Below are positions 43,320-50,645 of a DNA stretch of 64,000 nt, piece by piece. The position numbers and the translations under genes are program-made. Source of the stretch: Planococcus donghaensis. Lineage in GTDB: Bacteria; Bacillota; Bacilli; Bacillales_A; Planococcaceae. How positions within the stretch are numbered: position 1 is the first letter of the stretch; each line of letters starts with the position of its first letter. The stretch is from contig NZ_CP016543.2 in NCBI RefSeq assembly GCF_001687665.2, forward strand, positions 1,798,001 through 1,862,000. The letters are read 5' to 3'. Under the pieces are notes generated by a model, which was given only the letters and a program-made list of their open reading frames with translations, made no database searches and had not been told where the DNA came from.

Positions 43320-44771
43320 TTATAAAATCGGTGATACTAACTTCGCCACATCTTGTTTAACTTTTTCGATCCACGATTGATTCTTGAATGTTTTTTCCGT
43401 TAATTCAACGGAAAGCTCTTTATCTCGAAAGAATAAATCCTCCATTTCCTGCGCTGACTGTTTATCGTATACAAATGCATTCACTTCAAAATTTAATGTA
43501 AAACTGCGAATGTCCATATTTGCCGACCCCACTGAATAAGATTCTCCATCAACGACTAGCGTCTTGGCATGCAAGAAGCCATTTTTATAACTATATACTT
43601 TGACTCCATCCCGTAGCAATTCACGCACAAACGATAGTGTAGCTGAGTGAACAAATATATGGTCCGCTTGATGCGGAATCATAATTTGCACATCAACTCC
43701 GCCTAGTGCAGCTGTTCTTAGTGCATCCATAATCGACTTGTCTGGTATAAAATAAGGTGTTTGTAAATAAATACTTTCTCGAGCATGATAAATCATTTTC
43801 AAATAGCCATTTTTAATGTCTTCATGTGTTTCTAAAGGGCCACTAGCAACCACTTGCATTGCCGTGCCTGTTTCTTCACCCTTAACAGGGAAAAAACTTT
43901 CAGCAAACTTTAATGGGAATTTCTTAGTTGCTTGATTCCAGTCGATGAAAAATCGATTTTGAAGCGAATGAATGATACTACCTTCAAGACGGAGGTGAGT
44001 ATCTCGCCAATATCCGAACTCTTTTTTCCCTAAATATTCATCACCAACGTTAAAACCACCGATATACCCAATCGCACCATCTACCACTACTAATTTACGG
44101 TGATTTCGATGGTTCAGCCGTGGATTAATACTCGACATCAGTGCTGGCAAAAATGGAACTGCTATTCCTCCATTACTATGAAACTCATCAAAAAAATCGT
44201 TCGGCAAGTTTTTAGAACCGAGATCATCATATAAAAAACGTACATTTACGCCTTGTTTCGCTTTTTCAGTTAACAAACCAACTAGCCGACGACCTAAATC
44301 GTCGTTATTTAAGATGAAATATTGCAGGTGAATGTGTTCTTTTGCCATACGAATATCTTCAAACAAGGCATCAAATTTTTTAGTGCCATCGTTAAAAATT
44401 TGAATGTCTGTAGCTGTTGACAGTGGGGCATCTGTTCTAGACAAATTCATTTGGATAAGATCTATCCACTTTTCTATAGTTTTTGAAGATGGGCGAAAAC
44501 TACCTTCTTGTATTTCATCAAGTTGCCGTTTTTGATTTTCTTTAAATTTTTTATTGTCATAGACAGCTGTACTATTTAAGCGTTTTGGTCGTAACGATTT
44601 ACCGAATAACAAATATAAAACAAAACCCACGATAGGTATAAAAAATAATATTAAAATCCACGCCCATGCAGACGACGCTGCTTTTCGTTCAAAAAATAAA
44701 ATAAAAACAGCTAGCATTACATTGATCACAACAAAAATGTTGCTTACTGTGCTAAACCATTCGAATGAAAT
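43320..44771 (-). CDS. cls: Cardiolipin synthase
   Basis: Phospholipase D-type enzyme that joins two phosphatidylglycerols into cardiolipin at the membrane. Two HKD motifs are visible: HRKLVVVDGAIGYIGGFN and HAKTLVVDGESYSVGSANMD. N-terminal membrane helices include LAVFILFFERK and WAWILILFFIPIVGFVLYLLFG. The common ATG/GTG starts (for example GTG at 44729) have no ribosome binding site and cut the first helix. The frame continues to an ATT at 44771 with GAGGAGGG exactly 6 bases upstream, giving 483 aa, the usual Cls length, so an ATT start codon is inferred. Confidence 0.9.
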   Translation of the reverse strand: MSFEWFSTVSNIFVVINVMLAVFILFFERKAASSAWAWILILFFIPIVGFVLYLLFGKSLRPKRLNSTAVYDNKKFKENQKRQLDEIQEGSFRPSSKTIEKWIDLIQMNLSRTDAPLSTATDIQIFNDGTKKFDALFEDIRMAKEHIHLQYFILNNDDLGRRLVGLLTEKAKQGVNVRFLYDDLGSKNLPNDFFDEFHSNGGIAVPFLPALMSSINPRLNHRNHRKLVVVDGAIGYIGGFNVGDEYLGKKEFGYWRDTHLRLEGSIIHSLQNRFFIDWNQATKKFPLKFAESFFPVKGEETGTAMQVVASGPLETHEDIKNGYLKMIYHARESIYLQTPYFIPDKSIMDALRTAALGGVDVQIMIPHQADHIFVHSATLSFVRELLRDGVKVYSYKNGFLHAKTLVVDGESYSVGSANMDIRSFTLNFEVNAFVYDKQSAQEMEDLFFRDKELSVELTEKTFKNQSWIEKVKQDVAKLVSPIL

Positions 44772-44821
44772 GGGGAACCCTCCTCGAACTCTGACTTAAA
44801 TACTTTCTTTAGAAATAGTGA

Positions 44822-44866
44822 AAAAATAGTAGAACAAACCAATGTTGGTTCGTACTACTATTTCTT
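44822..44866. terminator. Terminator-like long hairpin
   Basis: Arms AAATAGTAG and CTACTATTT (44824-44832 and 44855-44863) with an inner AAACCA/TTGGTT helix, between the acidic lipoprotein gene and cls on the minus strand, with T-rich flanks. Confidence 0.6.
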
Positions 44867-44994
44867 CATAAACAAAATAACTTACTTATCTGTAACACTT
44901 CTATTGCTTTATGGTCACGTTATTAGCTCGATACGCAGAAGTGTTAAACAACTTAAAACATCTATTTAACCAAATACAATTTGGTCATCCTATC

Positions 44995-45228
44995 TTACTC
45001 CTCATCTGCTTGAACGTCTTCATCTTCTACTGCATCTTCCACGCCTTGATTATCGATTTCTTCTTCTAATTCACCCACGGGTTCTATCACGTCTTCTTCT
45101 ATCGCATCTTCTAGTTCTTCCTCTTCTACTTCTTTTTCTAGCTCTTCTCCTGCATTACAAGCAGCTAGAAAACCAAGAGACAATACGAAAGTTAATCCCC
45201 ATTTTGCTAAAACCTGTGATTGCCTCAT
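44995..45228 (-). CDS. Small highly acidic lipoprotein
   Basis: 77-aa lipoprotein: signal peptide TFVLSLGFLAAC with the lipid-attached Cys, then a mature part made almost only of Glu, Asp and Val (EEEELEDAIEEDVIEP). TGGAGGG precedes the ATG. Probably a membrane-attached, cation-attracting or spacer protein, but no function is known. It diverges from another lipoprotein gene at 45447. Confidence 0.75.
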   Translation of the reverse strand: MRQSQVLAKWGLTFVLSLGFLAACNAGEELEKEVEEEELEDAIEEDVIEPVGELEEEIDNQGVEDAVEDEDVQADEE

Positions 45229-45446
45229 TCGAATCCCTCCATTTCGTCTGGATTTTTATGAGCCTTGTTATTCACTTACCCGCTTGGACTCATAAAAAAC
45301 GTATCTATTTAAACTTTTAATACTTTATTGTTATCACATCTACTTTTTTGTTCGTCATTATATATATCGATTTTCACTTGAAAGCATATTTTTTTCAAAT
45401 TCGGGAAACAACATTAATAATCGAAGAAAGAAAGGATGAGAAAATA

Positions 45447-45947
45447 ATGATCAGAAAAAATGCAATTGCAACAGGCCTTCTTTTCTCCGCTGTATTTTCT
45501 CTAGGGGCTTGTGGCAATGATGACCAAGTAACAGATACCGTTACAGAAGATGCTGTGGATTACGAAGGTGTTGTGGATGCTAATCCTGGCGGAGGTCTTG
45601 AGGATGAAAATATTGGGGGTAAAGTTTACGGCTTTACTGAGTTCGAGTTAGAAGTTGAATACACGGATCCAGAAGAGAAATTAAAAGTTTCTTATGAGGA
45701 AGACCGTGACCTTGTAGAGGCTGAGTATGAAAATTCCTCTGCTGAAGAAATGCTGTCAGGTAATAATGCATTCGATAAGATCGAACCTTTTTTAGCTCAA
45801 CTCGAATTGACCCCGGATATGTCTGATGAAGATGTTATTAGCAAAGTTACAGAAGTATTTGATATTGCACCGGATTATGAATCTATAGAAATCGATGTAA
45901 CGTATGCTGACGGAACAGATAAAGAATATGAGTCTTCAGGAAACTAG
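45447..45947 (+). CDS. YusW-like lipoprotein
   Basis: 166-aa lipoprotein: signal peptide ending FSLGAC, an acidic linker, then a YusW-like domain with two similar halves (YGFTEFELEVEYTDPEEKLKV and DYESIEIDVTYADGTDKEYE). AAAGGATG lies upstream of the ATG at 45447; a longer frame exists but would put sequence before the signal peptide. Role unknown. Divergent from the acidic lipoprotein; terminator follows. Confidence 0.85.
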   Translation: MIRKNAIATGLLFSAVFSLGACGNDDQVTDTVTEDAVDYEGVVDANPGGGLEDENIGGKVYGFTEFELEVEYTDPEEKLKVSYEEDRDLVEAEYENSSAEEMLSGNNAFDKIEPFLAQLELTPDMSDEDVISKVTEVFDIAPDYESIEIDVTYADGTDKEYESSGN

Positions 45948-45990
45948 GTTGCTCCAAAGTTCATAAATACTGTTTATGAATTTACAATAA

Positions 45991-46024
45991 ACAAAAAAGC
46001 CGGTATAAAACCCGGCTTTTTTCA
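45991..46024. terminator. Bidirectional terminator
   Basis: Stem AAAAAAGCCGG/CCGGCTTTTTT (45993-46003 and 46012-46022) between the convergent YusW-like and mntA genes. Confidence 0.9.
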
Positions 46025-46050
46025 TGTAAATTTATATATTGACTCTTTTT

Positions 46051-46989
46051 TTACTCTGTCAATCCTTTGTATATCGTATCAATATTCCATTCCATCATTT
46101 TGATATACGTATCGCCATCTTCACCTGGTTTCCCAATCGAATCGGTAAAGACTTTTCCTTTGATGTCCATTCCCGTTTCTCTTGCTACCATTTCCATGCT
46201 GCGCGGATCAATACTCGTTTCTAAAAACAAGCCTTGAATTTGTTGTTCTTTTATCAAATCAAGCACTTGCGTAATTTGATCCGGTGTTCCTTGGTTTTCT
46301 TGGTTGATTTCCCAAATGTACTCAGCTTGGAAATCATAAGCTTTACTGAAATATTTAAATGCCCCTTCACTTGTTACAAAAATCCGCTTTTCTTCTGGAA
46401 TTTTGCTATATTGATCGATGGCCTTTTGATGAAGTGCTTCTAACTCACTAATATACGCTTGTGCATTTTCTTCATATGCTTCTTTATGATCCGGATCTAC
46501 TTCTATAAATGCATCTCTTGCATTCTCCGCATATTTAATGCCATTTTGAACATCTAACCATGCATGTGGATCTTCTTCGCCTTCTTTTCCTTCAGTGGTT
46601 AAATACATCGGCTCTACGCCTTCGCTCATTTTGTAGACAGGTGCTGAATCTCCTGATTTCCCAGCAGTATTCATTAACTTCTCAAACCATGAATTACCTG
46701 CTTCTAAATTTAACCCGTTATAAAAAACGACATCTGCGTCTGTTGCTTTTTGTACATCTAATGGCAATGGTTCATATTCATGTGGATTAGAGCCAATTGG
46801 CGCTAAACTATGAATGTCAATTTGATCTCCCCCAACATTTTTGACAATATCATAAAGAATTGAGTAAGTTGTAACTACTTGTAGTTTGTCATCTGTAGAT
46901 TCGTTATTTTCGCTTTCGTTGCTTGAACATCCTGCCAATAAAAACAGTAGGACGATACTAAAGATAAACATTTTGTGCTTTTTAAACAT
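46051..46989 (-). CDS. mntA: Manganese/zinc ABC transporter substrate-binding lipoprotein
   Basis: 312-aa cluster 9 binding protein, anchored by its signal peptide (LLFLLAGC). The metal ligands fit the manganese type: His in GSNPHEYEPLP, His in EDPHAWLDVQN, Glu in VTSEGAFKYFS and Asp in KVFTDSIGKPG. It lacks the His-rich loop of zinc-specific ZnuA. AAAGGGAG precedes the ATG. Third gene of the ATPase-permease-binding protein operon; a terminator follows. Confidence 0.93.
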   Translation of the reverse strand: MFKKHKMFIFSIVLLFLLAGCSSNESENNESTDDKLQVVTTYSILYDIVKNVGGDQIDIHSLAPIGSNPHEYEPLPLDVQKATDADVVFYNGLNLEAGNSWFEKLMNTAGKSGDSAPVYKMSEGVEPMYLTTEGKEGEEDPHAWLDVQNGIKYAENARDAFIEVDPDHKEAYEENAQAYISELEALHQKAIDQYSKIPEEKRIFVTSEGAFKYFSKAYDFQAEYIWEINQENQGTPDQITQVLDLIKEQQIQGLFLETSIDPRSMEMVARETGMDIKGKVFTDSIGKPGEDGDTYIKMMEWNIDTIYKGLTE

Positions 46990-47018
46990 AAATAAATACT
47001 CTCCCTTTTTTTAAAAAA

Positions 47019-47876
47019 TTAATTTGTTGCGGCTCTTTTTTTCATTTCGTTTAATTTCCGCCATAACATGCCTTGCTTAGGCGAGAACACAAAGGCTATA
47101 AAAAACAGCGTCGTCGCAGCAAGCACGATAGTAGCCCCTGATGCCAAGTTGTAAGTGAAACTAAAGTACAAGCCGATTACAGCTGCACTCACCCCAATAG
47201 TAGCCGATAGGAAAATCATCGTTGATAGGCGATCCGTCAGTAAATATGCTGTTGCAGCAGGTGTTATTAGCATCGCCACTACTAATATAATTCCGACTGT
47301 TTGAAGCGAAGCTACTGTCACCAACGTCAGAAGTGTCATTAAAAAGTAATGAATCATTCTCACTGGAAGGCCATAAACTTCTGCCATCGTCTCATCAAAC
47401 GAGGTTACAAGAAGTTCTTTGTAAAAAACAAAAACAGAAATTAAAACAGTCAGCCCGATGCCAAGCGTAATCCACATATCTGATGGCCTTACCGCTAACA
47501 CATTACCAAACAAAATATGGTACAAATCGGTACTGCTTTCAAGAACCGTAATAAGTATTACCCCTAACGCAAATGCTGCAGAAAACATAATACCAATTGC
47601 TGTATCTTGTTTGATCCGACTGTTTTGACTAACAAAGCCGATCCCAATTGCAGTTAACACGCCTGTAAATACTGCACCAAAGAAGAAATTGATGCCAATT
47701 GCATAAGAAATGGCCACTCCTGGTAAAACCGCATGGGAAATCGCGTCACCCATTAAAGCCATTCCTCTTAAAATGATAAAACAACCGATGACTCCGCAAA
47801 TGATTCCTACCATAACCGAGGTAAGTAACGCTTTTTGCAAAAAGTCATATTCAATAAGCCCTTCGATAAAAGCCAT
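47019..47876 (-). CDS. mntC: Manganese/zinc ABC transporter permease
   Basis: 285-aa ABC-3 family permease with about eight membrane helices. The coupling region is GMALMGDAISHAVLPGVAISYAIG, and AEVYGLPVRMIHYFLMTLLTL and the conserved MLITPAATAYLLTDRL follow. It starts 2 bases after the ATPase stop with GGGGTG upstream. Imports Mn2+ (or Zn2+) with its neighbours. Only one permease gene is present, so a homodimer is expected. Confidence 0.94.
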   Translation of the reverse strand: MAFIEGLIEYDFLQKALLTSVMVGIICGVIGCFIILRGMALMGDAISHAVLPGVAISYAIGINFFFGAVFTGVLTAIGIGFVSQNSRIKQDTAIGIMFSAAFALGVILITVLESSTDLYHILFGNVLAVRPSDMWITLGIGLTVLISVFVFYKELLVTSFDETMAEVYGLPVRMIHYFLMTLLTLVTVASLQTVGIILVVAMLITPAATAYLLTDRLSTMIFLSATIGVSAAVIGLYFSFTYNLASGATIVLAATTLFFIAFVFSPKQGMLWRKLNEMKKRAATN

Positions 47877-47878
47877 AA

Positions 47879-48619
47879 TCAGTTCACCCCAACTTCATAC
47901 AAGAAAGATAATTCACTTTCATATGCTTTCCGCATAACTTCAGGTCGTAAAACTTGTTGTGGATTTCCAAACTGAATTACGTGTTTATTCAATAGAAGCA
48001 ATTCATCAAAATACTCATGTGCTTTACTTAAATCGTGATGAACCACAACGACGGTTTTTCCTTGATCTCGCAAATCTTTTAATAATTTAACAATCATTTC
48101 TTCACTTGATATATCAATCCCAACAAATGGTTCATCCAAAAAGAAAATATCTGCTTTTTGCGCTAGTGCTCTTGCAAGAAAAACACGTTGTTGTTGCCCG
48201 CCGGAAAGTTCCCCTATTTGTCGATGAGCAAATTCTTCCATGCCTACTTTTTTCAAGCATTCATAAGCCCATTCTTTGTCTTTTTTCTTCGGACGCTTGA
48301 AAATGCCTAAGTTTGGATAAGTACCAATTAAAACAGCGTCTAGCACGTGAATGGGAAAATCCCAATCATACTCGTTACGTTGTGGCACGTAAGCTATTTT
48401 TTTTCGGTTTTCTTTTAAGGTTTCGCCTAGAATTTCAATACTTCCTTTATCGATAGAAACTAGGTTTAATAATGCTTTTAGTAACGTAGACTTCCCGGCA
48501 CCGTTAGGACCAATAATGCCAAGTACGTTTCCTTGCTCGAGTGTTAAGTCTATTCCCTCAATTGCGGTTCTACCGTAATAGGAGACGTGAACATTTTGTA
48601 ATTTAAGTGCAGGAACCAT
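47879..48619 (-). CDS. mntB: Manganese/zinc ABC transporter ATPase
   Basis: 246-aa ATPase: Walker A GPNGAGKSTLLKALL, Q-loop YVPQRNEYDWDFP, signature LSGGQQQRVFLARAL, Walker B IFFLDEPFVGID and the switch histidine in VVVHHDLSKA. GGAGGGG precedes the ATG. First gene of the three-gene importer operon, with an MntR-like inverted repeat about 40-60 bases upstream. Confidence 0.95.
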   Translation of the reverse strand: MVPALKLQNVHVSYYGRTAIEGIDLTLEQGNVLGIIGPNGAGKSTLLKALLNLVSIDKGSIEILGETLKENRKKIAYVPQRNEYDWDFPIHVLDAVLIGTYPNLGIFKRPKKKDKEWAYECLKKVGMEEFAHRQIGELSGGQQQRVFLARALAQKADIFFLDEPFVGIDISSEEMIVKLLKDLRDQGKTVVVVHHDLSKAHEYFDELLLLNKHVIQFGNPQQVLRPEVMRKAYESELSFLYEVGVN

Positions 48620-48657
48620 GTTACTTCCCCTCCGCCATTTATTTTCTTTTTTAAAAT

Positions 48658-48678
48658 GTTTTTCCCTCAGGAAACTTT
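48658..48678 (-). promoter_or_regulatory. MntR-like operator upstream of the Mn importer
   Basis: On the minus strand AAAGTTTCCTGAGGGAAAAAC, an imperfect palindrome (GTTTCC-TGA-GGGAAA) resembling DtxR/MntR-family boxes, lies just downstream of a possible promoter (TTTACA, 17 bases, TAAACT). This fits repression of the importer when Mn2+ is ample. The match was judged by eye. Confidence 0.55.
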
Positions 48679-48734
48679 TCTTTAGTTTATACTTCTTAAC
48701 GCTATTTGTAAACAGAAAAGTTTTCAGTTAAATG

Positions 48735-48776
48735 TAAAAAAAGACAAAGGCATTTGAAAATGCACTTTGTCTTTTA
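48735..48776 (-). terminator. Terminator after the CGNR gene
   Basis: Stem AAAGACAAAG paired with CTTTGTCTTT plus an inner CATTT/AATG helix, followed on the minus strand by a T-run. Confidence 0.8.
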
Positions 48777-48783
48777 TCGATTG

Positions 48784-49344
48784 TTATGAATTGAGTTTTT
48801 TAGCGTAATGTCTTCTTGCTTTTTCACGATTTCCGCAAACTTCCATAGAGCACCATTTGCGCTTACCACTGGTGTCTATAAAAAACGCATAGCAAACGGA
48901 ACTATCACATTTTTTTAGTTTCTCAAAAATACCACTTTGATAGGCTAGAAGCATTTCAAACGACAAAATGGCAAGAAGCCCTTCTGTTCCGCCCTTACTT
49001 GGAATGGGCTTAAGGAAAGCATCGAAAGACAAAGGCGCTTGTTTTGTATACATAGCTAATGATTCAAAAGCGTTTTGTGACTCTCCTGATCTCTCAAAGT
49101 CACTTCGCCACTCCTCACGAAACGCTTTCATCTTCTTCGCATCAATCGGAGACATTTTAAGTTGCTCTACTTGTTGGGAATTCAAGATGCCTTGTTTCGC
49201 CATATACGATAGCCAATCTTCTAATCCATTTTCTTCTTCCAGAAAATCTGTTACCGCTATCTTTTTGATATTAATCGTATTTAAAAAATTTATAAATAAA
49301 TAGTCACTTACATATGAATAATAATTTTCATTGGTTATTGTCAT
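48784..49344 (-). CDS. CGNR zinc-finger putative transcription regulator
   Basis: 186-aa protein with a helical N-terminal ABATE-like domain and a C-terminal CGNR zinc finger: KKCDSSVCYAFFID, then RKWCSMEVCGNREKARRHY (Cys-x4-Cys, Cys-x4-Cys-Gly-Asn-Arg), a DNA-binding element. AAGGAGAA favours the ATG at 49344 over the ATG two codons earlier. It diverges from a thioredoxin-peroxiredoxin pair across a 10-base perfect inverted repeat, so it probably controls that pair and itself. Confidence 0.88.
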   Translation of the reverse strand: MTITNENYYSYVSDYLFINFLNTINIKKIAVTDFLEEENGLEDWLSYMAKQGILNSQQVEQLKMSPIDAKKMKAFREEWRSDFERSGESQNAFESLAMYTKQAPLSFDAFLKPIPSKGGTEGLLAILSFEMLLAYQSGIFEKLKKCDSSVCYAFFIDTSGKRKWCSMEVCGNREKARRHYAKKLNS

Positions 49345-49401
49345 GATCATTTCTCCTTAAGACTGAATGATTGACTTCCATCATAACATATCGTAAAGTT
49401 T

Positions 49402-49438
49402 GTTTCTAACCACTTGATTTATTAAAGCGGTTAGAAAC
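49402..49438. promoter_or_regulatory. Perfect inverted repeat in the CGNR/thioredoxin divergent promoter
   Basis: GTTTCTAACC (49402-49411) and GGTTAGAAAC (49429-49438) are perfect complements separated by 17 bases. They lie in the 114-base gap between the CGNR regulator gene and the thioredoxin gene, which suits an operator for a dimeric regulator. No T-run follows, so it is not a terminator. Confidence 0.65.
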
Positions 49439-49458
49439 CAATTAAAAGGAGAGATACT

Positions 49459-49773
49459 ATGTCTATTAAAGACGTTACAGATTCAACATTTGTCGATGAA
49501 ACGAAAGAAGGTTTTGTAATTGCAGAGCTTGGTGCAGCATGGTGTGCTCCCTGCAAAATGATCGCTCCTGCGTTACAAGAAATCAACGAAGATCAGCACA
49601 ACAACATAAGCGTGATCCAAGTAGACATCGATGACAACCAAGAAACCGCACAAAAATTTGGTGTGATGAGCATTCCAACACTTCTTTTCTTTAAAAATGG
49701 CGAATTGATGGAGCAAACTGTAGGCTTCCAACCAAAAGAAGAAATTCTTGCGACTGCTCAAAAACATATCTAA
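49459..49773 (+). CDS. Thioredoxin
   Basis: 104-aa thioredoxin with the active site AAWCAPCKM and the cis-proline block VMSIPTLLFFKNGE. Reduces protein disulfides in the cytoplasm. AAAAGGAGAG precedes the ATG. It is followed 71 bases later by a peroxiredoxin-like gene for which it is a likely electron donor. Given its placement beside a dedicated regulator, it is probably a stress-induced extra thioredoxin rather than the housekeeping TrxA. Confidence 0.93.
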   Translation: MSIKDVTDSTFVDETKEGFVIAELGAAWCAPCKMIAPALQEINEDQHNNISVIQVDIDDNQETAQKFGVMSIPTLLFFKNGELMEQTVGFQPKEEILATAQKHI

Positions 49774-49844
49774 ATAAAAAATGCACTCATAAATTAATAT
49801 GCAACTAAAGTAAACTATTTTATTTTGAAAAGGAGTTTTTATTA

Positions 49845-50495
49845 ATGACTACAAACATGAGAGAAGAAATTCAGGAATATATCGAGAACTTTAAGAAAAA
49901 CAAGCCTGTTGAAGCGCAAGAGAAGATGCAAAATGCAATTGACGAATTAGAAGCCTCTGACCAAGGCAAGGGGTTAAAAACAGGCGAAAAATCGCCAAAC
50001 TTCAACTTACCAAATGCTACAGGCGAAACCGTTGAATTATACGAACAGTTAAAACAAGGACCTGTCGTTCTAACGTTTTATCGTGGAAACTGGTGCCCTT
50101 ACTGCAATATGGAACTACGTGCTTACCAACAAATTATCGGGGAAATTCACGGCCAAAATGCTGAATTGATTGCGATTAGCCCACAAACACCAGATCAATC
50201 TATGTCGATTCAAGAAAAGCACGACTTGGAATATATCGTTTTAAGTGATGAAAACAACGAAGTAGCTAACCAATTCAACTTGGTTTACCAATTACCAGAA
50301 TACTTGGTAGAGATTTATAAAAGTAGCGGCCTAAATGTTGATCAATATAATGGTGAAGATTCATGGAAACTTCCTGTATCTGCGACATATATTATTGATA
50401 CAGATGGAACGATTGCATATGGCTACACGAAATCAGATTACAGAGACCGTGTAGAACCTTCAACAGTTGTAGACGAACTAAAAAAAATAAAATAA
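49845..50495 (+). CDS. Peroxiredoxin-like AhpC/TSA protein with CPYC motif
   Basis: 216-aa protein: a helical N-terminal 50 residues, then a thioredoxin-fold AhpC/TSA domain. The site is VVLTFYRGNWCPYCNMELRAY: the first Cys is in the peroxidatic position, the second makes a CxxC. The C-terminal half has PVSATYIIDTDGTIAYGY. Peroxide or disulfide reduction is likely. AAAAGGAG precedes the ATG. Probably cotranscribed with the thioredoxin. Confidence 0.9.
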   Translation: MTTNMREEIQEYIENFKKNKPVEAQEKMQNAIDELEASDQGKGLKTGEKSPNFNLPNATGETVELYEQLKQGPVVLTFYRGNWCPYCNMELRAYQQIIGEIHGQNAELIAISPQTPDQSMSIQEKHDLEYIVLSDENNEVANQFNLVYQLPEYLVEIYKSSGLNVDQYNGEDSWKLPVSATYIIDTDGTIAYGYTKSDYRDRVEPSTVVDELKKIK

Positions 50496-50503
50496 GTTAG
50501 CCA

Positions 50504-50552
50504 AAAGCGCCATTCTAAAAGTCGTTAAGACGTTTAGAATGGCGCTTTTTTA
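50504..50552 (+). terminator. Terminator after the peroxiredoxin gene
   Basis: Perfect 17-base stem starting AAAAGCGCCATTC (50504-50520 and 50534-50550), followed by a T-run. Confidence 0.92.
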
Positions 50553-50581
50553 ATCAAAACAGTAACCTATATTTACACATA

Positions 50582-50622
50582 AAAAGGGTGTTGGAATGAA
50601 ATCATTCCAACACCCTTTTCTC
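50582..50622. terminator. Terminator of the two-repeat surface protein gene
   Basis: Perfect 18-base stem starting AAAAGGGTGTTGG (50582-50599 and 50602-50619), T-rich on both strands, 24 bases behind the stop codon at 50646. Confidence 0.92.
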
Positions 50623-50645
50623 TATACTCTAAAGATTGTAGCTAT

